Positions 1 through 6,454 of a stretch of 10,866 bases of DNA are shown here, in pieces. The stretch is from Candidatus Aenigmatarchaeota archaeon (GTDB taxonomy: Archaea > Aenigmatarchaeota > Aenigmatarchaeia > GW2011-AR5), in the NCBI GenBank assembly GCA_016187365.1, contig JACPJX010000065.1, positions 1 through 10,866 of the forward strand, in the 5' to 3' direction. Position 1 is the stretch's first letter. Every line of letters begins with the position of its first letter. Made by a program: the position numbers and the translations under genes. Below the pieces are notes generated by a model. That model was not told where the DNA came from. It was given only the letters and a program-made list of their open reading frames with translations, and searched no databases.

Positions 1-1050
1 AAGTCTGGAAGGGAATTGGGTTTGCGCTTCGACATGACGACGCCCGTGGCGAGGATAGTCGTCGGCATGAGGAGCCTGCCGAAGCCCATGAAGCTTTACT
101 ACATAACAAACATGTGGCGGTACGAGGACGTTTCGAAGGACAGGTGGCGCGAGTTCTGGCAGGCCGGCATAGAGCTTCTGGGCTCTGCGTCTCCCCAGGC
201 TGACGCGGAGATACTCCGCGTCTTCATAGACTCTTTGCTGGCATTGGGCTTGAAGGACTTCACCGTGCGCATAAACAGTCGCAGGATTCTGGACTCGCTG
301 GCAGACAAACTGAAGATAAGGAACAGCGAGGAAATTTTCAGGATAATTGACAAGCTGGACAAAAAAGGCCGGCAGGAGGTTTTCGCGGAGCTGAAGAAGA
401 AGCTCAGGGAGGAGAAAGCGAAGCAGGTTATGGACTTCATCCTGTCGCCCGTCGATTCTGCGAGGAGCATGGCTGATACGTCGGATATAGACGCCATAAT
501 GGGCGCGCTTGACGAGAAATACAGGAGGTATGTCAGGCCCGACATGAGCATCGCCCGCGGCCTTGAATACTACACGGGATTTGTTTTCGAGTGCGTCATT
601 GCAGGCTTCGAGGAACTCGGCTCCGTCGTGGGCGGCGGCAGGTACGACAGTCTCATAGAGAAATACGGCGGCCAGACAACCCCTGCCACGGGGTTCAGCA
701 TAGGCATCGAGAGGCTGATGCAGGTCCTTGAGAAGAAAAATCTCATTCAGGCAAGGCGCCGGCCCTCGGTCTACCTGGCCCCGGTAAGCGAGAAATTCGT
801 TCCCGGCGCTTCAAAGATGGCGGAGAATCTGCGCTCTTCAGGCATCGTTTCGGAGTATGATGTCATGTCGCGCTCCCTGAGCAAGCAGCTCGATTACGCA
901 AGCGCAAGAAAATTCGGTTTCGTCGTCGTCATAGGGGAGAAAGAGTTGTCTTCAGGCGTCTACAGACTGCGCAACATGAAGACCGGAGAGGAGACCGAGT
1001 TCAGGAATATCGGAGATTTGTCAGCAATAAAACAATTCACCGAAAAGTAA
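1..1050 (+). CDS. hisS: Histidyl-tRNA synthetase, 5'-truncated by the window edge
   Basis: The enzyme attaches histidine to tRNA-His in the cytoplasm. The open frame runs from base 1 (KSGRELGLRFDMTTP) with no start codon, so the gene begins upstream; 349 residues are visible and roughly the first 70-80 of a typical 420-430 are missing. Class II synthetase motif 2 is seen as MWRYEDVSKDRWREFWQ (about residues 38-54). The histidine-specific loop ARGLEYYTG lies at about 185-193, and GGGRYDS (about 211-217) precedes the motif 3 segment ATGFSIGIERL (about 229-239). The last ~95 residues (SVYLAPVSEKFVP onward) match the alpha/beta anticodon-binding domain. Family identity is firm. The TTG at base 16 is internal and not a plausible start. 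The next gene on the same strand begins 42 bases further on. Confidence 0.97.
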   Translation, partial: KSGRELGLRFDMTTPVARIVVGMRSLPKPMKLYYITNMWRYEDVSKDRWREFWQAGIELLGSASPQADAEILRVFIDSLLALGLKDFTVRINSRRILDSLADKLKIRNSEEIFRIIDKLDKKGRQEVFAELKKKLREEKAKQVMDFILSPVDSARSMADTSDIDAIMGALDEKYRRYVRPDMSIARGLEYYTGFVFECVIAGFEELGSVVGGGRYDSLIEKYGGQTTPATGFSIGIERLMQVLEKKNLIQARRRPSVYLAPVSEKFVPGASKMAENLRSSGIVSEYDVMSRSLSKQLDYASARKFGFVVVIGEKELSSGVYRLRNMKTGEETEFRNIGDLSAIKQFTEK

Positions 1051-1066
1051 ATAAGAAACAACAACT

Positions 1067-1075
1067 AAATATATT
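1067..1075 (+). promoter_or_regulatory. Possible TATA box for the 77-aa gene
   Basis: AAATATATT lies about 20 bases before the ATG at 1093. Archaeal transcription starts about 25 bases past the box centre, so the message would be leaderless or nearly so. This fits the absence of a clear GGTGA-type ribosome site before that ATG. Confidence 0.35.
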
Positions 1076-1092
1076 ACAGAGGGAAACTATCA

Positions 1093-1326
1093 ATGCAGTA
1101 TTTGAACCACCGCCAGAGAGCATTTCAGGATGGAAAGGTAGCCGTTACAGTGCATTCATATGAGGTTACCCATGACGGCAGCCCTTCATTGAGAGTCTTG
1201 GAAGAACTTACTCGCATGCAGCCTTCTGATATTCTTGCAAGCTCGTATCGTCTGCAAGCGCGGGGTGTCATTCAGATGCGACGCTCTGAGAATGGAGAGT
1301 ATGTATGCGGCTTTGTCTGGGAATAA
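1093..1326 (+). CDS. Small protein of unknown function, 77 aa
   Basis: I do not recognise the family. The product is soluble-looking, with no signal peptide or membrane segment. Its second half (about residues 31-77: SLRVLEELTRM, then DILASSYRLQARGVIQMRR, then a short EYVCGFVWE end) has a helix, helix, then beta-hairpin rhythm that could be a winged-helix fold, but this is a weak resemblance. It starts at the only ATG in the frame before residue 42. It ends 8 bases before the stop of the convergent zinc-ribbon gene, so the two genes sit tail to tail, which favours it being real. A possible TATA box lies just upstream, giving a near-leaderless message. The reverse-strand frame through it looks like a shadow. 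Confidence 0.5.
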   Translation: MQYLNHRQRAFQDGKVAVTVHSYEVTHDGSPSLRVLEELTRMQPSDILASSYRLQARGVIQMRRSENGEYVCGFVWE

Positions 1327-1334
1327 CACATAGT

Positions 1335-1472
1335 TCAGAAATTGTAATCGTCCATTCCGTATCCGAAATACCCGCCGTCCACATGAAAAGGCGTCCCGCA
1401 CTGGCTGCATATTATGTCATGTTTTTGTAATCTTACCTTGGTTCCAGTAGAGCCGCACACAGGGCACTGCAT
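1335..1472 (-). CDS. Micro zinc-ribbon protein, 45 aa
   Basis: Translation of 1472 to 1335 gives MQCPVCGSTGTK at the start, CSQCGTPF in the middle and a Gly/Tyr/Asp-rich tail ending DDYNF. The two CxxCG knuckles (Cys3/Cys6 and Cys22/Cys25, 15 residues apart) are the four ligands of a zinc ribbon of the TFIIB/TFS type. Almost the whole protein is that one domain plus a 15-residue acidic-aromatic tail. It starts 9 bases after the stop of the preceding minus-strand zinc-ribbon gene (1482-1586), so the pair is very likely one transcript. Zinc binding is inferred from the ligand pattern. The role is unknown; nucleic-acid or protein contact would be typical of such ribbons. It is short enough to be missed by most gene callers. 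Confidence 0.72.
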   Translation of the reverse strand: MQCPVCGSTGTKVRLQKHDIICSQCGTPFHVDGGYFGYGMDDYNF

Positions 1473-1481
1473 ATCAATCCA

Positions 1482-1586
1482 CTATAACATCACTGTTTCT
1501 TCCACAATTGTCCCGCAATTCTGGCAAAAAATATCAAAATGCCTGTCCGTAATTATCCTCGCGGAGCCGCACTCCGGGCAATGCAT
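1482..1586 (-). CDS. Micro zinc-ribbon protein resembling the TFB N-terminal ribbon, 34 aa
   Basis: The product begins MHCPECGSARIITD and continues to FCQNCGTIVEETVML. Cys3/Cys6 and Cys21/Cys24 form a zinc-ribbon site, and the pattern CPECGS...CxxCGxxxEE closely follows the N-terminal ribbon of archaeal TFB/TFIIB, but the cyclin-like TFB core is absent and there is no room for it here. The ATG at 1586 has a GGTG ribosome site about 8 bases upstream; an in-frame GTG three codons earlier (1595) is the alternative. It is first in a two-gene unit, followed after 9 bases by the 45-aa zinc ribbon. A TATA box lies at 1667-1675. It could modulate transcription by mimicking the TFB ribbon, but that is speculation. 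Confidence 0.72.
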   Translation of the reverse strand: MHCPECGSARIITDRHFDIFCQNCGTIVEETVML

Positions 1587-1666
1587 GTTCCACACCCATC
1601 TTTTAGTTGGATTCCGCTTAATAAGACGATTTGGGGAAAACAAGATATTTCTTCGAACCGAGAAAA

Positions 1667-1675
1667 TTATATAAA
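1667..1675 (-). promoter_or_regulatory. TATA box for the zinc-ribbon pair
   Basis: On the minus strand this reads TTTATATAA. A start about 25 bases downstream (near 1645) would give a leader of about 60 nt before the ATG at 1586. The motif is nearly symmetrical, but on the plus strand nothing downstream needs it. Confidence 0.5.
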
Positions 1676-1697
1676 CGGTGTCACTGGGTGGGAAAAA

Positions 1698-2945
1698 TCA
1701 TTTTTTCCGCCGCTTGAAGTCGTAAAGGAATTCATCGTCCTTCTTCTTTTTCTTCACGGCCTTATGTTTTGGCGGGGTCCACCCCTTTTCCGGATGGTAT
1801 CCGGTCTCTGGTTTCTGCGGCCAGAAAAGATAGGCAAGTATTGCGATCGCGCCGACAACAGCGCCGGCGCCTGCTACGTACAGGACAGGAAGTTCGGCGC
1901 CACTGCATGACGATGGAGTTGTGTTCAGTATCTTCTGGTTCAGCTCGTCGAGCGCCGCCTTCGCCTCCCCTATTATGGTGTTCGCCTTTGAGTAGTCTTT
2001 CTCCTGTATGGCGCTTTCTATCGCGGTTATCTTGGCCCTTATTTCATCCCTGTTGCTCTCGAGAACCTTGACTTCGGTGCATGTTTCTTTCAGGCCCTCT
2101 ACCTTCTTCTCAAGTTCGGCAAGCCTGGCCGAGGCCTCGTTGTAGCTGGGCAGTATTTCCCTCTGGACGGTCTCTTCGGTCGGCACCACGGTGAGCTTGA
2201 AGGTGCTGGAATCCTTGACAGATGAGTTGCTCGTCATTATGTCTATAGTGACGTCATATATCTTTGCGCTCCCGTTTGGCGGTATAATAAACTCGATGCC
2301 GAAAGTCGCGTTCGCGCCCACGGTTATGTTGACCTTGTTCGGCCCTATGCTGAGCCATCCCGTCTCTATGCCGGTTATATTCACGCTCACGTTGAACAGC
2401 GTCCTGTTGCCGCTGTTCTTCACGACTATCGTTTTGAGGGTCCTGTTCCCCTGGACTATGCTGAAATCCGTCACGGTGGACAGGACTTTCATCGCCTGGT
2501 TCAGGTTTGTCGTGTTTGATGTTGAAGAGCTGCCGCCGGAAGAAGAACTTGACGACGATGAAGACGAACATGCGCCATTGGAGCATGTATTGTTTGAGGC
2601 GCATGACGTCGAGCTTCCCCATGCTCCGCTGGAGCACGTCCTGTAGCTTGTAGATGTGTCGCAGGCCGAGGCGCCTGTCGCTGTCACAGTGCCGTTATGA
2701 TAGCATGAAGTTATGGAAGAGAGGTTGCACCAGCCCGCCCTGCCGCCCCCGCCTGTGTTGTCCCAGTCAAGAAAGCATGAATATCCAAAGCACTCGTAAT
2801 TTGCGTTGCAGAAGTCGACCGTATGCCCGAAAAGTCCCGTGATGACGGAAACGTTAAATGTAGTCGTGTTAATCTGCCCGCCGGTTTCTGCAAATGCTGT
2901 GGCAGAAAAAACTATAAATATCAATAACATGACTTCATATTTCAT
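1698..2945 (-). CDS. Membrane-anchored surface protein with Cys-rich head and coiled-coil stalk, 415 aa
   Basis: The chosen ATG at 2945 gives a clear Sec signal peptide (MKYEVMLLIFIVFSATAFA, cut before ETGG). The open frame extends 42 codons further upstream, but those codons overlap the preceding gene and would bury the signal. Order of parts: a Cys-rich head (10 Cys, about 46-126); a Ser/Gly linker (about 127-143); a beta-sandwich-like region of about 100 residues dense in N-x-S/T sequons, similar in feel to NEW3/CARDB domains; a charged coiled coil (about 268-342); one membrane helix (about 352-375); and a Lys/Arg-rich cytoplasmic tail ending FKRRKK. So the head faces outward. It starts 11 bases after the stop of the 423-aa secreted protein gene, with GTGAT as a likely ribosome site, so the two are co-expressed. 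Function unknown; an S-layer-associated or adhesion role is possible. Confidence 0.88.
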   Translation of the reverse strand: MKYEVMLLIFIVFSATAFAETGGQINTTTFNVSVITGLFGHTVDFCNANYECFGYSCFLDWDNTGGGGRAGWCNLSSITSCYHNGTVTATGASACDTSTSYRTCSSGAWGSSTSCASNNTCSNGACSSSSSSSSSSGGSSSTSNTTNLNQAMKVLSTVTDFSIVQGNRTLKTIVVKNSGNRTLFNVSVNITGIETGWLSIGPNKVNITVGANATFGIEFIIPPNGSAKIYDVTIDIMTSNSSVKDSSTFKLTVVPTEETVQREILPSYNEASARLAELEKKVEGLKETCTEVKVLESNRDEIRAKITAIESAIQEKDYSKANTIIGEAKAALDELNQKILNTTPSSCSGAELPVLYVAGAGAVVGAIAILAYLFWPQKPETGYHPEKGWTPPKHKAVKKKKKDDEFLYDFKRRKK

Positions 2946-2956
2946 CAATATCACTA

Positions 2957-4228
2957 TCAGGTTGAGCGGAAAAGGAAGTTGTACGTCGTCGACCATGAAT
3001 TCGTCACAGCAGTGCCGGTCGGTATAATCATCCGCAATAAGACATAATATACAGTTCCTTCTGTGCAGCATCCTTGTACCGCGACTGTTTTATTGTAAAC
3101 ATTTGTGACGTTCATTATATTGCTCCAGTTCCCGTTGTCCCTTAATGAAGTGTAAAATCCGTCTCCCGTCAAATTTGTAAGCGGTATATTGCCCAGTGCG
3201 CTTGTCCAGTTTGTAAGGTTCATCTGGAGGTTCCCTGTGATATTGGCAGTGAAATTGAGCGTGAAATTGAATTCCCAGTAATCCGTGCCGTTGACAATAG
3301 CGGTGCTTTTTGTGATGGAAACGGAAGATACGTTGACAAGCTGCTTCATAGTTACATTGTTTGTTGCATCGTTCACTTCCGACGGCAGAGAAGTGAAATT
3401 CGAGCCCGATACAGTGGAATTAATAGCAGCGCTGATAGTCGTGGATGAGTTGGTGCTTGTGTTGAAGAAAACTTTTATCCTCGGCCCGGACCTCAGCGTG
3501 ACTCCGCCGCTCCCGAACGAGATGTTGAAGGTCCTTAAAGATGTCGTGACGCTGTAATCGCTGGAAGCAAGGCTGAGGTTGCTCGAATCCTCCACATTTG
3601 ACACGTAAGGCGTGCTAAATCCGAACGGCAGCGTAACATTCATTCCATAAATCCTGTCCTGCCCGTCATAAACAAATGAATAAACAAAGCTCTGGTTTGC
3701 CACGTTTGTATCCACATTGCGCGGCGTTATAGTCGCATTGACATGCAAATCCTGAACCTGGGCTCCTATGGATTGCGCGAAAATGGATATGTTGTCTGCC
3801 GTATTGTTTGTAGTCAAGCCAGAACTCAGGTTAACCGTGATATTCGATGTCCTTGCGGCGCTGTAACTGATATTTATTGCAATCAGGAGCGACCTGTTGA
3901 TACTCACATCAACGCCGCCTGAAGGGCTTAGAACAGTATAGTTTGTTGTCGTATTCCATGTCGTGTTGCTTGCTATGACAGAGCCCGACTCGTTTATAAG
4001 GCGGACAAGAGTGATATTTCCAACGCCAACGCCTTTTACTGTCACATTGAAAGATGTGACATTTATGGTGCCGGCTGTTGCATTCAAGGAAATATTCAGG
4101 AAATTATAGACGACCCTTGTATTGACATAAACAGGCGCCATATTCGTGCCGTTGACCGTCACGTTGCCTATCGCAAGGACGGGCGAGGCCATGAGAGCGA
4201 ATATTATGAACCCTAGCAAAAATCTCAT
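2957..4228 (-). CDS. Secreted Asn/Thr/Ser-rich surface protein, 423 aa
   Basis: The N-terminus MRFLLGFIIFALMASPVLA is a typical signal peptide (cut before IGNV). The mature part is almost entirely alternating hydrophobic and Asn/Ser/Thr residues, as in stacked beta-sandwich surface proteins, and carries about 38 N-x-S/T glycosylation sequons by my count, roughly one per 11 residues. No membrane anchor or lipobox is visible; the only two cysteines are adjacent, near the C-terminus (QGCCTEG). It would be released or held by a partner, most obviously the membrane-anchored product of the next gene, which follows after 11 bases. A TATA box at 4262-4270 gives a short leader. I do not recognise a named family; an S-layer-like or adhesin-like role is inference. 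Confidence 0.85.
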   Translation of the reverse strand: MRFLLGFIIFALMASPVLAIGNVTVNGTNMAPVYVNTRVVYNFLNISLNATAGTINVTSFNVTVKGVGVGNITLVRLINESGSVIASNTTWNTTTNYTVLSPSGGVDVSINRSLLIAINISYSAARTSNITVNLSSGLTTNNTADNISIFAQSIGAQVQDLHVNATITPRNVDTNVANQSFVYSFVYDGQDRIYGMNVTLPFGFSTPYVSNVEDSSNLSLASSDYSVTTSLRTFNISFGSGGVTLRSGPRIKVFFNTSTNSSTTISAAINSTVSGSNFTSLPSEVNDATNNVTMKQLVNVSSVSITKSTAIVNGTDYWEFNFTLNFTANITGNLQMNLTNWTSALGNIPLTNLTGDGFYTSLRDNGNWSNIMNVTNVYNKTVAVQGCCTEGTVYYVLLRMIIPTGTAVTNSWSTTYNFLFRST

Positions 4229-4261
4229 CTTCGTCCACTAATCTAATAATAGGAAAAGCCT

Positions 4262-4270
4262 GATATAAAG
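4262..4270 (-). promoter_or_regulatory. TATA box for the surface-protein operon
   Basis: The minus strand reads CTTTATATC, preceded by an A-rich stretch (CTAAAAAT) where a BRE would lie. It is about 38 bases before the ATG at 4228, giving a leader of about 12 nt. It lies directly behind the tRNA 3' end, so the tRNA and the operon can be transcribed separately. Confidence 0.55.
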
Positions 4271-4314
4271 ATTTTTAGCGTCCCCGGCGCGATTCGAACG
4301 CGCGACCCCTTGCT

Positions 4315-4372
4315 ACCAGCCGGCATGTCATCATCATGCTGCAAAGCAGCACTCTGTTCACCTCCATGCCGA
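4315..4372 (-). other. tRNA intron 3: 58 nt at the canonical 37/38 site
   Basis: The inner helix CGGCATG/CATGCCG is perfect and the positions of both 3-nt bulges (TAT and GTA) fit. Inside is a strong hairpin, TGCTGC-TTT-GCAGCA. The 4-bp central helix, however, would be CTCC against GCTG, with two mismatches, so the motif is relaxed. The boundary is fixed mainly by the need for A37, A38 and the GCAAG stem strand. Confidence 0.8.
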
Positions 4373-4380
4373 TAGGAGGC

Positions 4381-4411
4381 CTGCACTTGCCCTCTCATAA
4401 AAGACGGCAAT
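4381..4411 (-). other. tRNA intron 2: 31 nt in the anticodon stem (29/30)
   Basis: This is a textbook BHB. The central helix is exon GCAC (tRNA positions 24-27) with intron GTGC. The bulges are TTA and AGG, each cut after the second base. The inner helix TTGCC/GGCAA is perfect. Removing it joins CTT to GC and creates the anticodon stem strand CTTGC. The central helix uses D-stem bases 24-25, so the D arm can only form after this intron is removed. Confidence 0.88.
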
Positions 4412-4420
4412 AAGTGCTCT

Positions 4421-4434
4421 TTTCGGGAAGCTCT
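4421..4434 (-). other. tRNA intron 1: 14-nt D-loop mini-intron (20a/21)
   Basis: The sequence AGAGCTTCCCGAAA interrupts the D loop. Central 4-bp helix: exon TTGG (17, 17a, 18, 19) with intron CCGA, one wobble pair. The bulges are ATA and AAA, each cut after the second base. The inner part is only 7 nt, with at most two pairs. The D stem GCTC/GAGC lies outside. Because AGAGC occurs at both junctions the boundary can slide without changing the product, but only this placement fits a BHB. Confidence 0.8.
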
Positions 4435-4485
4435 ATCCAAGCTGAGCTACAGGGACCTGTTTTGAGAATCTATAGGCATGCGGCA

Positions 4486-4492
4486 TTTAAAA
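4486..4492 (-). promoter_or_regulatory. Possible TATA box for the tRNA gene
   Basis: TTTTAAA on the minus strand lies 30-36 bases before tRNA base 1, at archaeal TATA spacing, in the 43-base gap after the PIN-ATPase stop codon. Confidence 0.45.
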
Positions 4493-4499
4493 CCTTCAT

Positions 4500-6302
4500 T
4501 CACGCGAAAGCCTTCAGCTCGTTCCTCAGGACAGCCTTCATCACGCTTCTGCCCGCGTCGCTGTCCTTGTTCACCTTTATCAGGCCCTTCTTTCCCACCG
4601 TGGCCGAGAAGATGTATTCGTTTCCCGAATAGAAGTTCACCACCCTGTTCACCTGCCTTTCGTCGAACCTTATGCACACGTAGGCGCCTGTTTCTTCGAC
4701 TTCAAATCCGGTTTCCTTCCCGAACGTCGACACCTTAGGCAGGACTTCTATTCTTACCCCGAGGCGCTCCTCAAGATGCTTTATGGTCGAGCCCGACCTT
4801 CCTATAATCCTCGGCATCGCGTCATTATCCACCCTCACGGCAATTTTGTCGTCCCCTGTCATCTCCACCTCGGCGAGCCTGTCGAACTTGGATATTTCCG
4901 ACATTATCTGCTTCTTCGCAAGTTTTGCCATGGCGGATTCTTTCTTTCCGGATTTGACCGGTATTATGACGTTCTCCTCGCCATATGTGTAGATTTCATA
5001 TTCTAGGCCGCCAGTGCTGAAGTCCCGTATTTCCACGACAGGCCTCGCAAGGTCAGATTCCGTCATTCCAGTCGGCGTCCTCACCACCAGGTCAAGCAGG
5101 TAGGTCTTGCCGATCCGCCCGTCCTTTATGTAAATTATTGTGTCTACTATATGCGGCACTATCCCGAGCTCCACCCTGCTTATGAATCTCTGCACCGCAT
5201 CAACGGGGTCGGTGGCGTGGACAACGCCGACCATCCCTATTCCGGACAGCCTCATGTCGGAAAACGTGATGAATTCTTCCGTTTTTCTGACCTCGTCGAA
5301 TATAGTGTAATCTGGCCTTACGAGAAGGAGTATGTCTGCCGTATTCTCGAAACTTCCCCTGAGTTTCGAGTACTGCGTCACGCCTTTGCCGACCTGCAGG
5401 TCCCTCGGGGATTCCATCGTCTTTACTATCTTGCCTTTCATCTCGAAGAATTCAGCAAGCGCGGCTGCAAAGGTTGATTTGCCGGAGCCCGGCGGGCCTG
5501 CTATCAGTATTCCTTCCGCCTTCATCTCGAGCCGCTCCATCAAATTGCCGGGAATATCATAATCCTTCAGGGAAAGTCTGGTTATCGGCCGGACAACAGT
5601 CATCTCCACCCCGTCCGAGAACGGCGGCCTCGCTATGACTATCCTCATGTCCCCCAGCTGGACTACGCTTGCGGCATGCCCACCCACTTCCACAAACGAT
5701 TCACTGTCATATCTCGCGGCGTCCATAACCTCCTTTATCATCATTTCTATCCTTTCTGTCGTGAATATCTCGTCGGTTATTTTCACGAGGGAGAAATTCC
5801 CCGGCTTCCCTTTCTTCGCCATGGGCGGCGTCCCCTCCTTTATGTGGAGGCTCATGGTGTCGGGCGTGAGCAGTTCCGAAAGCTTCGCCGCCGTCGAACT
5901 CTGCACGGAAGGGAAATATTTCGCGCTGACCTTCTCGGCCTCCGCTACCGTTGCCTGCACATAATCGGAAGTGAAGAGCGTCGCGTTCTCCTCTTTTGCG
6001 ATGTCAAGTATGAGGGCGTCTATCCTGCCGTATTTTGCGAGCTGTATCTCCTCCATCGTCTGCCTTCTGCCCGTCCTGACAAGTTTTATCGCGTCGTTTT
6101 CCATGGATCTCAGGCGCTTTATTTCCTCGAGCCCGCGGAATCCTATTTCCCTGCCCTTTGACGCCTGCGCCCGGAGTGCCTCTATGACGAACTCCGGAAT
6201 TATTATTTCCGCCTCGCGCATCTCCTTCTTTTCTATCATCCCGCTTATTATCCCGGATATCAATACACTCGTATCCGGCACTATCTTGTTCATTTTATTC
6301 AT
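4500..6302 (-). CDS. PIN-domain / VirB11-PilT-type ATPase / KH-domain fusion protein, 600 aa
   Basis: This is a widespread archaeal three-domain protein. The PIN nuclease-like domain comes first (about 5-130), with acidic positions visible in VPDTSVLISG (Asp10), DALILDIAKEE (Asp95) and FTSDY (Asp113). The secretion-type ATPase core follows (about 215-410), with Walker A AGPPGSGKST (Lys275), the Walker B-like DYTIFDEVRK (about 331-340) and a VVHATDP segment. A KH RNA-binding domain lies at about 480-525, with RIIGRSGSTIKHLEE (GRSG as the GxxG loop). RNA binding or processing is likely; its exact job is not established, and it is not an obvious pilus motor. The ATG at 6302 is chosen because GGTGAT (6307-6312) stands 4 bases before it; a GTG at 6311 overlaps that site, and the ATG at 6293 is further away. 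A structured leader precedes it. Confidence 0.94.
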   Translation of the reverse strand: MNKMNKIVPDTSVLISGIISGMIEKKEMREAEIIIPEFVIEALRAQASKGREIGFRGLEEIKRLRSMENDAIKLVRTGRRQTMEEIQLAKYGRIDALILDIAKEENATLFTSDYVQATVAEAEKVSAKYFPSVQSSTAAKLSELLTPDTMSLHIKEGTPPMAKKGKPGNFSLVKITDEIFTTERIEMMIKEVMDAARYDSESFVEVGGHAASVVQLGDMRIVIARPPFSDGVEMTVVRPITRLSLKDYDIPGNLMERLEMKAEGILIAGPPGSGKSTFAAALAEFFEMKGKIVKTMESPRDLQVGKGVTQYSKLRGSFENTADILLLVRPDYTIFDEVRKTEEFITFSDMRLSGIGMVGVVHATDPVDAVQRFISRVELGIVPHIVDTIIYIKDGRIGKTYLLDLVVRTPTGMTESDLARPVVEIRDFSTGGLEYEIYTYGEENVIIPVKSGKKESAMAKLAKKQIMSEISKFDRLAEVEMTGDDKIAVRVDNDAMPRIIGRSGSTIKHLEERLGVRIEVLPKVSTFGKETGFEVEETGAYVCIRFDERQVNRVVNFYSGNEYIFSATVGKKGLIKVNKDSDAGRSVMKAVLRNELKAFA

Positions 6303-6306
6303 TTCA

Positions 6307-6312
6307 ATCACC
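6307..6312 (-). promoter_or_regulatory. Ribosome binding site GGTGAT that decides the PIN-ATPase start
   Basis: The minus strand reads GGTGAT, 4 bases before the ATG at 6302. The same motif precedes the genes starting at 7303 and 7626, and GGTGA precedes 9895. It is complementary to the usual archaeal 16S 3' end (CACCUC). Confidence 0.7.
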
Positions 6313-6323
6313 GTGATTTTTTA

Positions 6324-6385
6324 TTTTCATGTTCAGAATACTCTATGATTCATCATAGAGATGAATGCCATACTGAACGTGAAAA
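6324..6385. repeat. Nested inverted repeat in the PIN-ATPase leader
   Basis: The outer arms are TTTTCATGTTCAG (6324-6336) and CTGAACGTGAAAA (6373-6385), 13 pairs with one wobble. They enclose a perfect palindrome, CTCTATGAT-TC-ATCATAGAG (6341-6360). The unit begins 11 bases upstream of the GGTGAT site. It could be a leader RNA structure, a protein-binding palindrome or the remains of a small mobile element. No flanking duplication was seen. Confidence 0.75.
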
Positions 6386-6389
6386 GGAT

Positions 6390-6411
6390 ACCGCACCATT
6401 CATGGTGCGGT
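6390..6411. repeat. Perfect inverted repeat, 10 bp arms
   Basis: ACCGCACCAT-TC-ATGGTGCGGT. On the plus strand it is followed by a T-rich run (6412-6428), so it could terminate plus-strand (antisense) transcription. On the minus strand it would lie in the leader of the PIN-ATPase message. Confidence 0.75.
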
Positions 6412-6437
6412 TATTCATTTTTCTTTTTGGTCTGTAA

Positions 6438-6454
6438 AAACCTCTCTGAGGTTT
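6438..6454. repeat. Small perfect hairpin AAACCTC-TCT-GAGGTTT
   Basis: Seven paired bases around a 3-nt loop. It is the third hairpin in a row in the 6324-6454 block, nearest to the likely minus-strand transcription start. Confidence 0.6.

Larger units (their letters stand above)
4279..4456 (-). tRNA. tRNA-Arg(CCU) with three introns
   Basis: Exons are 4456-4435, 4420-4412, 4380-4373 and 4314-4279 (minus strand). Joined, they make a 75-nt tRNA. The acceptor stem is GTCCCTG/CGGGGAC (one G-T pair) and the D stem GCTC/GAGC with loop AGCTTGGATA. The anticodon stem CTTGC/GCAAG is perfect, around loop CTCCTAA (anticodon CCU, codon AGG). The variable loop is GGGTC and the T arm GCGCG-TTCGAAT-CGCGC. 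Discriminator G73, A20 and C35 agree with arginine identity. CCA is not encoded. Introns of 14, 31 and 58 nt fall at positions 20a/21, 29/30 and 37/38; the first two have good BHB motifs, the third a weak central helix. No single-intron reading gives a paired anticodon stem with T33. Splicing is inferred from sequence only. Confidence 0.92.

Noticed and set aside
1186..1410. 74-aa minus-strand open frame between hisS and the zinc-ribbon pair
   Set aside because: It overlaps both the 77-aa gene and the 45-aa zinc ribbon, and has no recognisable composition or start signal.
2940..2960. The two surface-protein genes being one gene broken by a frameshift
   Set aside because: The second has its own complete signal peptide and ribosome site, and the first ends with no partial domain visible.
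2946..3071. 42-residue N-terminal extension of the 415-aa membrane protein
   Set aside because: It would overlap the preceding gene and place a clear signal peptide inside the protein; the ATG at 2945 with GTGAT upstream is better.
4313..4319. Loop CTGGTAG near the 3' exon, suggesting tRNA-Thr(GGU) with one intron
   Set aside because: It would need stem strand CCTTG upstream, which is absent. It would also leave a 4-base variable loop and give acceptor and discriminator bases unlike tRNA-Thr.
4397..4403. Anticodon loop CTTTTAT inside the tRNA gene, suggesting tRNA-Lys(UUU)
   Set aside because: The flanking five bases (GCCGT and GAGAG) cannot pair, and neither side matches the fixed 3' stem strand GCAAG. 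The loop falls inside intron 2.
4243..4440. 65-aa minus-strand open frame across the tRNA
   Set aside because: It is explained wholly by the intron-containing tRNA gene and a promoter; it has no ribosome site or protein-like composition.
6324..6454. The run of hairpins as a short CRISPR array
   Set aside because: The palindromes differ in sequence and spacing; there is no repeated unit and no spacer pattern.
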